64,000 nucleotides of DNA. It comes from CAYWXV01 sp964462535. Its GTDB lineage: Bacteria; Bacteroidota; Ignavibacteria; OLB7. The position numbers and the translations under genes were made by a program. The stretch covers positions 16,960 to 80,959 of the forward strand of contig CAYWXV010000014.1 of assembly GCA_964462535.1 (NCBI GenBank), given 5' to 3'. Below, in pieces: positions 7,678-17,321 of the stretch. The notes under the pieces are model-generated. The model did no database searches and was not told where the DNA came from. It saw nothing but the letters and a program-made list of their open reading frames with translations. The number at the start of each line of letters is the position of its first letter. The first letter of the stretch is position 1.

Positions 7678-10600
7678 CTACCTGCTAGAGACGCCGATTA
7701 CAGCTTTGAAGCGATGCTCCGCGGTGGCGTCCAGGTAGGGTGATGATGCAACTAGAGGGAGATGAACGGATAGTGTCAGGGGGGAGGGGAGATCCAGCAG
7801 ATCGACGACGTTTGAGGGGAGTAAGTAGGTCAGATCGATCGAGGCGGAAAGACCCAGTTCGTTTGATGCCTGACGCGAGAATTCACGAAGGGAAATATCT
7901 CCGTCAATGTTCCACCCAACTGCGGCATAGAGCCGGATATCGTTCAGACCTACGCGTCGCATTTCGCCGACGAGGGGTAACGTCTGGAAGCCACCGATAC
8001 TCAGTTTGGTGTTGAAGATGCTCCTCCCGGGTCGTACAGCTTCGATGTCAATCAATGAAAGGAGGAACCCCTCACCCGGCGCTACGATCCGATTCGCGTG
8101 CGCAAAGTCCGGATCTGCGTTGGTGGCGAGTCTGGTGAAAGGATCCATCCACGTCGTTCGCGATGACGAACCTGCGGGGACAAAGCGGCGCTGCGATGGG
8201 AGATCGCCCACGGACGCACCCACGAATGACTCCGATTCAACGTCGAGACTGAGCACTCGGAGGCGTCCAATCGTCCGCATATGTCCTTCTGTCCAGGGTC
8301 GCGTCGTTGCTATTGCACTAGATGCGTGAAACTCCCCGTGAAATGTGACGGCGCGCTGGGGACTTCGAGCGTCAAACTCATATGACAGCCCGACCGAGGT
8401 GAAATCACCCGCGTCCCATGGCATAACGATGCTCGGGATGTCGGGTCCAGCCATGTGTTCGTAATCCATCGAGACCGAGAAGACGCTTCGCGGACTCGCT
8501 CGTGGTCCGGCGGCAGGGTTCGATTCTGTCGAGAGCTCGCCGTGAATGCGACGCAACCCATCCGTCATTCCGGCAACAAAGTCCACCCTGCCAAGGGAGC
8601 CAAACAGCCGGACAGGCGTCCCGTACCGCAGGTCGTAGTCGACGTTGTGCGACCGGGCGTTATACGAGACCGATGCGGCCGATCGGTATCGTTCAAACGT
8701 GTACCCTCCATCGGCAAGGACTCCAACCTCGGGGCCGTCGCCGTGGGAGTACCAGAAAAGGGGCCGGAGGCGTATCGAATATGCGTCGGGGGGGCGATTC
8801 AGATCCCATCGTCTAAAGAAGGCCACGTGCGCTCCGGGGACGATGCCGCCGAACAGACCTGTGTTGCGCCTGTTGTCGGTCCGGTCAAGATCCAGAAGCG
8901 TTTCGTCCGGATCGATCACGACCGACACCACCCGCTCAGGTGTAGAAATCGATGTTGTGTATCTGCGGTCTACCCAGTCCCAGCGATCGCACACAAGGCG
9001 GATATCCGGCCTTCGCCATCCGTCGATTGGAACGAACGCTCGCTCTCTCGTCCCGGAGGCATATGTCAGCTCGATGATCAACGGCATGACGATTTCGTCG
9101 GTGCGTGACATCGCAATTGTTGTCGTCCAACCGTCAATCGATTCAGATGATTCAACGGCATCGACACCATAGTCACAATGGCGGTCGAGTGTGATCCATT
9201 GCGTGAAGAACCAGTCGAGACGTATCCCCGATGCTCGCTCCATTTCGCGTTCGAAATCACGAGTAGTCGGTCGTTTCCACCTCCACGCACTCACGTAACG
9301 CCGCATCCCAACGTCGAACAGGGAATCACCCAGAAGCGTCTGGAGCATTCGAAGAACCGCGTGTCCCTTGTGGTAGACAAGTGCGGCGCTGGCGTCGCTG
9401 GTGAAGCGATCATGCGGAGTGGAGAGTGGCTCGTCTTGACCCAAGAGAGCCAGACGGTGGTACGACTCGAAGGCCGAGTACGGCGATGACCACCAGGCGT
9501 ACACCACCCTGTCCAGACCGACGTAAGGATTCGCTTCTTCTATGATCCCGAGCGTGTCACGCTTAGCCTGGGCGGTGAGATACTCCGCGAATCCCTCGTC
9601 AAGCCACGCATCATCGGTTTCGTTGTTCCCAAGCATTCCATAGAACCACTGGTGCGCGAGCTCATGGGCGATGACCCCTGCCAGCGATTCCTCAGTGCGG
9701 TATCCGGTCACCAGGACGATCATCGGGTACTCCATTCCTCCGTCACCCCCCTGCGCTACCGTGAACGACGGCCATTCATAGTCCCCAAATCGCCGACCGT
9801 AGTACGCCATGAGCCGGCGCGTAGCATCGGCCGCACTCGACCAGTTGGCCCGCACATTTCGCTCAGCGATCAGGTGAATCGTGACGCCACCGAAGTGAGC
9901 GATCTCATGGAAGTAGTCGGGGTCGGCACTCCACGTGAAGTCGTGGACATTCTCCGCGTGGAATCTCCACGTCTTGGATCCCGTTCCCGAAGCAGGGTAG
10001 AGGACAACGGTATCTCTGTGGGAGTATTCGTAGCCACACTTGATCGCGTCAGGGTTGAGAAGTGTGCCTGTTGCGGCGACGACATACCGTGCGGGGAGTG
10101 TGATGGCCACGCGGAACGTGCCGAAGACACCATAGAACTCACGCTTCACATAGACGTCGGGGTGCCATCCGGACTGATCGTACGCGGCAATCTTCGGGTA
10201 CCACTGTGCCATTGAGAACTCTACCCCCTCCGGACTCTGATATCCCCCCCTGCGAATCAGAAGTGGAATACGGGTGAACCACCGTAGTTCCAGAACGGTC
10301 GAATCACCGGGGATGAGTGGATGATCCAACTCCGCGCGCATAATCGTCTCGTCGATCGTCCACTGGAGAGGATCGCCATCCTGTGTCATCGTGTCGATCT
10401 GGACATCCCCCTGGAAGCGTGGGTCGAGGTGAGCATGAGCCTCGGTCCCATTAAGCCTGAAGAACATACTTCCGGACCGGAAGGCACGATAGAACAGATG
10501 ATAGTAGACGTAGGTGATTGTGTCAGGCGAGTCGTTGTAGTAGACCAGCCTTTGCCGTCCAACAAGGGACCGTTCTTCGGGATTCAGACGGACGTCCATC

Positions 10601-10698
10601 GTGTACGAGACACGCTGCTGCCATGCGTGCGTCGTAAACGGAAGAGTGAGGACAATGAAGAGTGGGAATAGAAGACGTCGGGAGCGGGGAGTGGTCAT
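7678..10698 (-). CDS. Secreted M1 family zinc metallopeptidase with long C-terminal beta-rich region
   Basis: A 1006-aa aminopeptidase-like protein with an N-terminal signal peptide (LLFPLFIVLTLPFTTHA). The gluzincin site is complete: HELAH (H345, H349) and a glutamate 19 residues on in LDEGF (E368). The substrate motif GAMEN is altered to GGMEY at about 320-324. After about residue 600 come some 400 residues of alternating hydrophobic/polar strands (for example YSIRLRPLFWYS, AVTFHGEFHAS) that look like an outer-membrane beta-barrel rather than the usual ERAP1-like helical C-terminus. The role is probably peptide breakdown at the cell surface. It is divergent from ygfZ and convergent with the anti-sigma gene. 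Confidence 0.85.
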   Translation of the reverse strand: MTTPRSRRLLFPLFIVLTLPFTTHAWQQRVSYTMDVRLNPEERSLVGRQRLVYYNDSPDTITYVYYHLFYRAFRSGSMFFRLNGTEAHAHLDPRFQGDVQIDTMTQDGDPLQWTIDETIMRAELDHPLIPGDSTVLELRWFTRIPLLIRRGGYQSPEGVEFSMAQWYPKIAAYDQSGWHPDVYVKREFYGVFGTFRVAITLPARYVVAATGTLLNPDAIKCGYEYSHRDTVVLYPASGTGSKTWRFHAENVHDFTWSADPDYFHEIAHFGGVTIHLIAERNVRANWSSAADATRRLMAYYGRRFGDYEWPSFTVAQGGDGGMEYPMIVLVTGYRTEESLAGVIAHELAHQWFYGMLGNNETDDAWLDEGFAEYLTAQAKRDTLGIIEEANPYVGLDRVVYAWWSSPYSAFESYHRLALLGQDEPLSTPHDRFTSDASAALVYHKGHAVLRMLQTLLGDSLFDVGMRRYVSAWRWKRPTTRDFEREMERASGIRLDWFFTQWITLDRHCDYGVDAVESSESIDGWTTTIAMSRTDEIVMPLIIELTYASGTRERAFVPIDGWRRPDIRLVCDRWDWVDRRYTTSISTPERVVSVVIDPDETLLDLDRTDNRRNTGLFGGIVPGAHVAFFRRWDLNRPPDAYSIRLRPLFWYSHGDGPEVGVLADGGYTFERYRSAASVSYNARSHNVDYDLRYGTPVRLFGSLGRVDFVAGMTDGLRRIHGELSTESNPAAGPRASPRSVFSVSMDYEHMAGPDIPSIVMPWDAGDFTSVGLSYEFDARSPQRAVTFHGEFHASSAIATTRPWTEGHMRTIGRLRVLSLDVESESFVGASVGDLPSQRRFVPAGSSSRTTWMDPFTRLATNADPDFAHANRIVAPGEGFLLSLIDIEAVRPGRSIFNTKLSIGGFQTLPLVGEMRRVGLNDIRLYAAVGWNIDGDISLREFSRQASNELGLSASIDLTYLLPSNVVDLLDLPSPLTLSVHLPLVASSPYLDATAEHRFKAVIGVSSR

Positions 10699-10753
10699 AC
10701 CGAATACGCTATCTTAGGCGTCCTTTGAATTCCAGGACGTGCATCATCGAACC

Positions 10754-11740
10754 ATGACTATTTACCAGCCAGATCCAGATCGTTTCGCGTCAGCCATCTC
10801 GCGTACTGTGAGCTACCGTCACAAGCGCGGAGTGCTCCTCGGGACGGGCGCTGATCGTCTCGATCTACTCCATCGACTCTCAACCAATGCGTTGATCGAC
10901 TTGAAGCCGGGTCACGAACGCTCGACGGTCTTGACAACGGAGAAGGGGAGGATCATCGACCTGGTGCGCGTGGTGGTCGTCGAAAATGAAATCCTGATGG
11001 TTCTTGCCAGCGAGGAAGGGGAACGGGTACGTCTCTGGCTGGATAAATATACCATCATGGACGACTTCGAATGTCGAGATGTTAGCGACCTGTGGCGCAT
11101 CGTTGGTGTGTATGGTGAAGGGGCGCGCGCGCAGTTGGCTATTGCGTTCTCGTGTGACCCACCGGATGCCGGGAGCCATGTGGATGTAGACATGGCTGAC
11201 GGTACGGGACGACTGCTTCGCGATTCTCGTCTCAACGGTGCAACGGGATTTCTTTTGCTTGTTCCCTCCGCGGCGGAAGCCAATGTCATGCAGACGCTTG
11301 CCGATGCAGGTGTTCAGGAGATAGACGACGCTTGCTATCAAACGCTGAGAGTTGTTGCAGGCGTGCCGGAGTCAGGTACTGAATTGAACGACCTTTACAA
11401 TCCCTTGGAGGCGGGTATTTCGCAGTACATCTCGTGGACCAAAGGATGCTACATCGGGCAGGAAGTGATCGCACGACTTGACACGTACGACAAAGTTCAA
11501 CGACACCTTGTTGGGCTCCGCTTCGTGTCGTCACCCGACATCTCTGCCGACGATCGCCTCACGCTCCTTAGCCTGGACGGCGACCAGCAAATTGGGCAGG
11601 CGACGACGCTTGCCCGACGGCCGCATGAGGAGGCACCCGTCGGCCTCGCGTACGTTCGCACCGAATATGCGGTCCCCGGGCTGGAAGTGCGCGCGGGAGG
11701 TTCACTGGCAACTATCACAAATCTCCCCATCGAGTCGTGA
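10754..11740 (+). CDS. ygfZ: Folate-binding YgfZ/GcvT-like Fe-S assembly factor
   Basis: A 328-aa protein of the COG0354 family, homologous to the T-protein of glycine cleavage but acting as a tetrahydrofolate-dependent helper in Fe-S cluster maturation. The hallmark KGCYIGQEVIAR motif is present (about residues 230-241), and the N-terminal GVLLGTGADRLDLLHRLSTN segment is typical. The ATG at 10754 begins a sensible N-terminus; 10739 is an in-frame alternative. The stop codon overlaps the GTG start of the SDR gene by 4 bases, indicating coupled translation. Confidence 0.9.
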   Translation: MTIYQPDPDRFASAISRTVSYRHKRGVLLGTGADRLDLLHRLSTNALIDLKPGHERSTVLTTEKGRIIDLVRVVVVENEILMVLASEEGERVRLWLDKYTIMDDFECRDVSDLWRIVGVYGEGARAQLAIAFSCDPPDAGSHVDVDMADGTGRLLRDSRLNGATGFLLLVPSAAEANVMQTLADAGVQEIDDACYQTLRVVAGVPESGTELNDLYNPLEAGISQYISWTKGCYIGQEVIARLDTYDKVQRHLVGLRFVSSPDISADDRLTLLSLDGDQQIGQATTLARRPHEEAPVGLAYVRTEYAVPGLEVRAGGSLATITNLPIES

Positions 11741-12483
11741 ATCGTGTTGCCTTCATCACGGGGGCCGGGCGTCGAATCGGGCGTCACCTGGCGATTCGCT
11801 TCGCGGGAATGGGGTGGAACGTGGCCGTACACTATGGAGAGTCCCGTGCGGGAGCGGAACGAACACTCGCCGATGTGCGTGCTGCGGGTGGCGACGCTTA
11901 CCTCGTCCAAGGGGACGTTCGCAAACGGGTTGATATGCAACGCTGCGTCGAACAGGCGGCCGACAGGTTTGGGAGCATCGACCTGCTTGTAAACAACGCC
12001 GGCACCTATCCAAACCCGGTGCCGCTGCTCGATATCGAAGAGTCGATGTGGCGGGACGTAATTGAGACCAATCTCTACGGTGAGTTTTTCACTGCACAGG
12101 CGGTTGCGAGGGTCATGCTTCGACAGACCACCGGGGGGAGTATTGTTAACGTCGCCTCACTGGGTGCGTTCCAGACATGGAAGAACAGGATCCCCTATAA
12201 CGTCTCAAAGGGGGGCGTTGTACACTTGACGCGCGCGCTTGCGCGGGCGCTGGCTCCGGACATCACCGTAAATGCAGTCGCTCCAGGCGTCATTGAGATT
12301 CCTGATGAGCCCGCGACCGGTCAACTGCTGGCGCGCGAACGAATCCCGATGCGACGTCATGGCACGACAGACGACATTTTCAATGCTGTTTGGTTCCTCG
12401 GCACACAGGCCACGTACGTAACAGGGCAGGTTATCCTGGTGGACGGCGGGCTGAACATCGGGCAAGAAGCATCCCAGGATTAG
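11737..12483 (+). CDS. SDR family NAD(P)-dependent oxidoreductase, pteridine-reductase-like
   Basis: A 248-aa short-chain dehydrogenase. The Rossmann motif reads TGAGRRIG (residues 8-15), NNAG is at 86-89, and the catalytic residues are S141, Y154 and K158 (YNVSK). The TGxxxRxG form of the cofactor loop is characteristic of pteridine reductases and FolM-type dihydromonapterin reductases, so a role in folate/pterin reduction is plausible beside the folate-binding YgfZ, though not proven. The GTG start shares GTGA with the stop of ygfZ. Confidence 0.85.
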   Translation: MNRVAFITGAGRRIGRHLAIRFAGMGWNVAVHYGESRAGAERTLADVRAAGGDAYLVQGDVRKRVDMQRCVEQAADRFGSIDLLVNNAGTYPNPVPLLDIEESMWRDVIETNLYGEFFTAQAVARVMLRQTTGGSIVNVASLGAFQTWKNRIPYNVSKGGVVHLTRALARALAPDITVNAVAPGVIEIPDEPATGQLLARERIPMRRHGTTDDIFNAVWFLGTQATYVTGQVILVDGGLNIGQEASQD

Positions 12484-12524
12484 GTCCTGGATTTCATACG
12501 AGCCGCTTACGTAACTCCGAGCAC

Positions 12525-13367
12525 ATGCAGTTTGGCGACCCGCCTCTCAAGGCATACAACAACCCCGACTTCGTCAACAGTCCCGAGGCTCGCGTCATCA
12601 GGATCATGGCGGAGTACATGGAGCCAGTCGCACGGTTCGATCGCTTCAACGTCTCCGGGACCGTCGTCTTCTTCGGATCGGCCAGGATCGTACCACCCGA
12701 GAAAGTTGATGCCGAGATAGCGGCGGTCGAGCGTCAGATGGCGCAGGCGACCGGTACCCACCGTGACCTCCTGCTCGAGACTCTCGAGGATCTGCGCGGC
12801 AAACGGCTGACAAGTAGGTATTACAACGACGCGGTGGAACTCTCGAGGCGAATTACTGAGTGGGGGAAGAAGCATACCAAGGAGGGCGAGGCGCGGCGAT
12901 TCCTTGTCTGCACGGGAGGTGGCCCGGGGATCATGGAGGCGGCCAACCTTGGTGCCCATCAAGCCGGTGGCGAATCGATTGGCCTGAACATTTCGCTCCC
13001 GTTCGAGCAGACCCCCAATCAGTATATTTCTGCGACGCTCAACTTCGAGTTCCACTACTTCTTCATGCGCAAGCTCTTCTTCGTTTCGCTTGCAAACGCA
13101 CTCGTTATCTTCCCCGGCGGATTTGGAACACTCGACGAACTGATGGAAGCGCTGACGCTGGTGCAGACGAGGAAGGTCGTGAAGCCACTTCCCATCGTCC
13201 TGTTCGGAACAGATTTCTGGGACGAAGTCATTAACATCCCCCGCATGGCCGAACTTGGAGTGATCTCACCTGAGGATCAGCGCCTCTTCCACCGATCGAA
13301 TGACGTCGATGACGCCTTCTATCACCTGACAACCGAACTCACGCGCTATCATTCGCTGGATCAATGA
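12525..13367 (+). CDS. LOG family (TIGR00730-type) nucleotide-hydrolase-like protein
   Basis: A 280-aa Rossmann-fold protein with both signature motifs of the lysine-decarboxylase-like LOG family: GGGPGIMEA (131-139) and PGGFGTLDE (197-205). Family members act as cytokinin-type nucleoside 5'-monophosphate phosphoribohydrolases or as nucleotide pyrophosphorylases such as PpnN. At 280 aa with an extra N-terminal stretch it is longer than the plant-type LOGs (about 200 aa). The ATG at 12525 is the best start. The stop overlaps the next gene as ATGA, so it is translated together with the SirB1-type gene. Confidence 0.88.
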   Translation: MQFGDPPLKAYNNPDFVNSPEARVIRIMAEYMEPVARFDRFNVSGTVVFFGSARIVPPEKVDAEIAAVERQMAQATGTHRDLLLETLEDLRGKRLTSRYYNDAVELSRRITEWGKKHTKEGEARRFLVCTGGGPGIMEAANLGAHQAGGESIGLNISLPFEQTPNQYISATLNFEFHYFFMRKLFFVSLANALVIFPGGFGTLDELMEALTLVQTRKVVKPLPIVLFGTDFWDEVINIPRMAELGVISPEDQRLFHRSNDVDDAFYHLTTELTRYHSLDQ

Positions 13368-14266
13368 CATCGTCGGAACATATCGAAGCCCTCTTCTCGC
13401 TGCTCGACGATCCGGATCCTTTCGTGCAGGAGGCGGTTCGCCAGCGAATGCTGGATATCGGCACGGATGTCGCAACAAGGCTTCGTCAGACCGTCGGTAG
13501 CAGTGGGGACGGGCGGGTGAAGGAGGCCGCGACGTCCATTCTGTCGCTTCTGGGCCTTGACCGGTTTCGCAATTCGGTGGATCAGATGCTCAAGCAATCG
13601 GAGGGGAGGGACGACATCGATCTGGAGTCCGGCGTACTGGCCGTTGCCTACATTGGATGGCCCGAGTTGAACGGTTCCGACTGCAATCAGCAATTGGACA
13701 CCATGGCGTCGATGGTGGAGGACCGCGTACGACGATGTGACAATGGTTACATGGTTGTCCGCGAAATGAATCGGTATCTGATTGATCAGCTCGGGTTTCA
13801 TGCGTGCCGTCCCGAGCCGGATTCGTACTACGATCCCGATCATTCGTTCATCAACCGGATTCTGGAAGAACGAACCGCCAATCCCGTTGGCCTCTCGGTG
13901 GTCTACCTGTTGATCGCGCGTCGACTCAGGATACCGTTGTATGGTGTGGGGTTCCCGTCACACTTCCTCCTGAAGTACCGATCGTTGGGCGAGGAGTTCT
14001 TCGTGGATCCGTTCAACGGGGGGCAGATTCTAAGCTCGGTCGACTGCCGCAGATTTCTTCGCGATCTCGATATCGAGTATCGGCCGTCGTATCTGGACGC
14101 AATCAACAATAGGCGTATCATAGCACGGATCATGAGAAACCTTGCGGAGATCTACAGCCACCGGGACTCCCGTGTTGCCGCCGAATTGCAGCGTTCTATT
14201 GAGAAACTGCTGGATGACGCGGCGTGGGGGGGGCATGCTACGGAGTCGCAGAGGCCATGGCCTTGA
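13364..14266 (+). CDS. SirB1/transglutaminase-like family protein
   Basis: A 300-aa protein of the SirB1 (Transglut_core2) family. The core is recognised by NRILEERTANPVGLSVVYLL, RLRIPLYGVGFPSHFLL and FVDPFNGG, around residues 165-220. The N-terminal part (1-70) looks helical and HEAT-like. In many bacteria the transglutaminase cysteine is missing, and here the expected position reads VGLS rather than a cysteine, so it is probably non-catalytic. The exact role is unknown. The ATG start overlaps the LOG stop by 4 bases. The 3' end overlaps the converging PLD gene by 29 bases. Confidence 0.82.
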   Translation: MTSSEHIEALFSLLDDPDPFVQEAVRQRMLDIGTDVATRLRQTVGSSGDGRVKEAATSILSLLGLDRFRNSVDQMLKQSEGRDDIDLESGVLAVAYIGWPELNGSDCNQQLDTMASMVEDRVRRCDNGYMVVREMNRYLIDQLGFHACRPEPDSYYDPDHSFINRILEERTANPVGLSVVYLLIARRLRIPLYGVGFPSHFLLKYRSLGEEFFVDPFNGGQILSSVDCRRFLRDLDIEYRPSYLDAINNRRIIARIMRNLAEIYSHRDSRVAAELQRSIEKLLDDAAWGGHATESQRPWP

Positions 14267-15371
14267 TCCGACGGTACTCCGCTTCAAACACGCGCGCCAC
14301 GTCGGGACTCTTGATAATCAACAGGTTCTCGTCGTTTGAGCTGGCCGCCGAGGCGGTGAAATTGTAGCTGCCGGTGATTGTCCAGAGTCCATCGACAATG
14401 ATGACTTTGTGGTGCATGAGCCGATTGTTCCCGTCACGGAGAAGTTGGATTCCGGAACTGTCAAACCGAGCCGCCTGGCTCCGCGGGCCCCTTGACCCGA
14501 CTGTCTCTATCACCCCCTCCACGTCCACACCATCCCCTGCCGCTTTGATCATTGCCAATCCGATTTCCTGATCGGAGAAGCTGAACGCCATCAGGTGAAT
14601 CGAGCGCCGCGCTGTCCTGACGATTCGAACGATCTTGGCTGGGACATCGTCTTCGGGAGCGAAGTATGAATAGACGTCAGCGCTTCCGACCTTGACTGGG
14701 TTGTGAGGGAGGAGGCTCGGCGACCGCGGTCCGAACTTCCCATCCAGAAACATCTCGTCGAACTCGAGTTCGTAATTCTCCGCCAGGTCGCGTGAGGCGA
14801 TCTGCACGGCGTTGTTGTTGTTGCGAAAGGAGCAGTTGTCTGTGGCGTTATACGAACCCGTCCAGACTCTCATCCCATCCGCCACAAAGAACTTGTTGTG
14901 CATTAGCGCCGATCGCTGGTCGAACCGGATCGGAATGCCCGCGTCGACTAACTGCTCCATCTCGCGGTCGTGCATGAAGTCGGCATCGGAAACGACCCTG
15001 ACCTGCACGCCCCGCTTGTGGGCTCGTATCAGAGCCATGGCGATTCGCTGCGACCCAAGCTGGAATATTGCGGCATCCAATGCAACGCGCGCGTCATCGA
15101 TAAATGTCTCGAGATGGCGGTCAATGTTGTCTTCGTCGTTCTTCGGCAGCTCTGGGTCGTTTCGGTAGGTGTGACTGAAGTAGATCTGTAGTGGGCCGTC
15201 GACTCGGTGTTCCGACGTTGTTTCGCGACTTGTGGCTGCCGGTGAATCGTGGCCAACGGTCGGCGTCCCCTTCCAGGATCGAATTGCGTAGAAGACGCCT
15301 ACCGAGAGGAGGGCGACCAGCAGGATTGCGTAGGAGCGGCGGGGGAGGGGCATGTTCGCGCGGTAGTTCAT
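14238..15371 (-). CDS. Phospholipase D-like HKD nuclease/lipase family protein, membrane anchored
   Basis: A 377-aa protein with an N-terminal hydrophobic helix (SYAILLVALLSVGVFYAI) that anchors it or targets it to the periplasm. Two complete HKD motifs follow: HNKFFVAD near residue 180 and HHKVIIVD near 330, each followed by TGSYN. Such proteins range from endonucleases of the Nuc type to phospholipases and cardiolipin synthases; the TGSYN context fits the Nuc-like/unspecific PLD group best. An alternative start lies at 15353. A 9-bp GC-rich hairpin (15374-15394) sits immediately before the 15371 ATG. Confidence 0.85.
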   Translation of the reverse strand: MNYRANMPLPRRSYAILLVALLSVGVFYAIRSWKGTPTVGHDSPAATSRETTSEHRVDGPLQIYFSHTYRNDPELPKNDEDNIDRHLETFIDDARVALDAAIFQLGSQRIAMALIRAHKRGVQVRVVSDADFMHDREMEQLVDAGIPIRFDQRSALMHNKFFVADGMRVWTGSYNATDNCSFRNNNNAVQIASRDLAENYELEFDEMFLDGKFGPRSPSLLPHNPVKVGSADVYSYFAPEDDVPAKIVRIVRTARRSIHLMAFSFSDQEIGLAMIKAAGDGVDVEGVIETVGSRGPRSQAARFDSSGIQLLRDGNNRLMHHKVIIVDGLWTITGSYNFTASAASSNDENLLIIKSPDVARVFEAEYRRIKAMASATP

Positions 15372-15373
15372 GG

Positions 15374-15394
15374 TGCGGGTCCGACGGACCCGCA
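15374..15394. promoter_or_regulatory. GC-rich hairpin at the translation start of the PLD gene
   Basis: TGCGGGTCC-GAC-GGACCCGCA is a perfect 9-bp stem ending two bases before the proposed ATG of the minus-strand PLD-like gene. In the mRNA it would lie where a ribosome binding site is expected. It may repress translation, or it may mean that the true start is the ATG at 15353. Confidence 0.35.
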
Positions 15395-15910
15395 AAGACC
15401 TGGCACAACGTGAACCGGAAGCTACGTCTACAGGGGCGCAAAGCCCACGTCTATTGGAAAGACTACACGACGCAGGAGCCCTGTACGTCGCAGTCGAACG
15501 TTCGTCCACGCGATTCGCGCATGGATAAACAGTCGGTCGTTACCTCCGGGGCCGAAAATGGTCAGTGGCGCGTCGTTGTGCACGTTTTCGGCTATGAATT
15601 GAGGCAGGTGATGCGTGTGCCGCCTGGTGAGTTGACACTCTGTAACTCATGCCTGGTGAGTGTGTACCTCTCTCAACAAACCACGGTGCAGCTCACGGGT
15701 CGCAGTAGGCATCGACGCCACCTTGGAATCGAGACGACTGAGTGAACAAAAATTAAGCAACCTCCCCTCCCGATGAAGCGTCAGGCGGCGTAATTTGGGC
15801 GGCTCTTTGGGTGTTCGTGTAACCGGGCGCCGGCGTCGCCCGAGGGGGTGTTCGACAGACATGCGGAGGTTGAGCCCGCGCCAACAGGACGACAGCACAG
15901 TAAGGACTGA
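15395..15910. other. Intergenic region between the PLD-like and lytic transglycosylase genes
   Basis: About 520 bases without a convincing gene. Reading frames here are short, lack ribosome sites and have no recognisable protein character. The region must hold promoters for both divergent genes. A GGGGCGCAAAGCC string near 15433 resembles a GEMM riboswitch core, but the flanking helices are not convincing. I see no tRNA or other RNA gene. Confidence 0.5.
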
Positions 15911-17140
15911 ATGAAAAGCGCGCATTTTAGACTATTTATGACGGTATCGCTGGCCATCGCGGGATATGGATCGGTCCATGCCCAGGTGGCCGCTTCAGAT
16001 GCACCCGTGGACCCCGCGCCCGGCGTGGTCACAGCGGTGCCGAGCTTGGATGTTGTCGCGGAGAGTGAGTCGGCGTCCCCCGCCGCAACGACGTCTCTCA
16101 ACTTGACGTCGAGCGCCGTCGATCGCGTTGCTGCATCGACTAGTCGTCGAGCCAGGGTGTCTGGCCGTGACACTCTTGGGCGAAGGTCGTTCGATGCAGC
16201 GATTGCGCGCGAGCGGATTCCGACCGGTCAGCTAGTCGATTCCTATACAGAGTTCTTCCCGGGGGAGGACTACCTCCCTATCCTGGCAACTCCCAATCGT
16301 CGACCGGTGATCGCGGCCCCATTCCGCATGCGTCTTCGGGCACAGAGTGCCTCCTCGTCGATGCCGGCGGTCCGATCGGCAACGATGGCGAGGCGGTTCC
16401 AGCTGGACACGACCGTTCAGGCAATCGCGGACTGGTATTCACGGGAATACGGTTTCGAGTTCAATTGGCAGGCTATTCCCTATAGTGAGGGGGCTGCCGG
16501 TGCCACCATAACACTGGCACGCGGTGTCCGCCGGGTCGAGGATGCTGTCGTTTCAATCATGATCTGGAATCCGTCCTCGTCCAAGGGAAGACGTGGTGCC
16601 GCGTCGTTCTCCGCGCGAGCGACCGTTGAGATTCAGGAACGGGTATTCCGTCCCCGAGCCGACCTGATTGCCGAGGGACCTGACGCCGTCGTCGAGTTCA
16701 CATGGAAGGTCCCGTATAGAAATCTGATCAGTCAGGCGAGCCGTCGTTATCAGCTTGACCCTTACCTCCTTGCGGCGCTCATACAACAGGAATCGAACTT
16801 CAACGCAAACGCAATGTCTGTTGACAGTGCGATGGGCTTGACACAGATGATTCCTTCCACGGCGGCCATGCTCGGTGTAAGCGATCCCAACAACCCTCGG
16901 CAGGCAGTCGACGGTGGGGCACGCTACCTCAAGATGATGCTGAGCCGGTTCAAAGGGGATCCACAGCTTGCGCTTGCGGCGTATAACGCGGGGCCTGGCA
17001 ACGTAATCAAGTACAACGGTATCCCGCCATTTCAGGAGACACGTGAGTACGTGCGACGGATAATGGACAGGTATCGCGAGAAGGCCGGGGGAGGACATGC
17101 AGCGACGGCGCGCGTCGTTCGACCGGGTTCGCGCGGATAG
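15911..17140 (+). CDS. Periplasmic lytic transglycosylase (SLT domain)
   Basis: A 409-aa exported protein with a signal peptide (FMTVSLAIAGYGSVHA, residues 9-24) and a low-complexity Ser/Ala/Val linker. The C-terminal SLT/GEWL-like domain (about 275-390) carries the catalytic glutamate E294 in QQESNFNANA, then GLTQMIP, then the AYNAGPGNV motif, the classic order in Slt70/MltC-type enzymes. These cut peptidoglycan to 1,6-anhydro-muropeptides. A short domain before the SLT core (about 160-245) is unassigned. The gene is followed by a hairpin and then a large foldase gene in the same direction. Confidence 0.9.
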   Translation: MKSAHFRLFMTVSLAIAGYGSVHAQVAASDAPVDPAPGVVTAVPSLDVVAESESASPAATTSLNLTSSAVDRVAASTSRRARVSGRDTLGRRSFDAAIARERIPTGQLVDSYTEFFPGEDYLPILATPNRRPVIAAPFRMRLRAQSASSSMPAVRSATMARRFQLDTTVQAIADWYSREYGFEFNWQAIPYSEGAAGATITLARGVRRVEDAVVSIMIWNPSSSKGRRGAASFSARATVEIQERVFRPRADLIAEGPDAVVEFTWKVPYRNLISQASRRYQLDPYLLAALIQQESNFNANAMSVDSAMGLTQMIPSTAAMLGVSDPNNPRQAVDGGARYLKMMLSRFKGDPQLALAAYNAGPGNVIKYNGIPPFQETREYVRRIMDRYREKAGGGHAATARVVRPGSRG

Positions 17141-17161
17141 GTCTTATCCAACCGGAAAACG

Positions 17162-17197
17162 CGGCGGAGCTCTCGGGATAAACCGGTTGCTTCGCCG
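17162..17197 (+). terminator. Possible terminator hairpin after the transglycosylase gene
   Basis: CGGCGGAGC pairs with GCTTCGCCG (9 bp with one G-U) across an 18-base loop, 21 bases after the stop codon. No clear T-run follows, so it may only stabilise the mRNA end. Confidence 0.35.
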
Positions 17198-17321
17198 TTC
17201 GCATTGCAGACAGGCCGAGCGTTGCGACTAACTTCGCCACTCGCAGACGTGTTAGAACTACCGGGCCCGGGACCACCCCCGGTGCCTCCCCGATCGTCCC
17301 CTTCAACGGACAGCTAACCCG

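Noticed and set aside
15420..15480. GGGGCGCAAAGCC string resembling the core of a GEMM (c-di-GMP/cGAMP) riboswitch
   Set aside because: The preceding helix expected between AACC and GGG does not form and the receptor stem is missing; the string also lies far from any start codon on this strand.
15191..15745. A 184-codon plus-strand frame
   Set aside because: Half is antisense to the PLD gene and the rest has random composition and no start signal.
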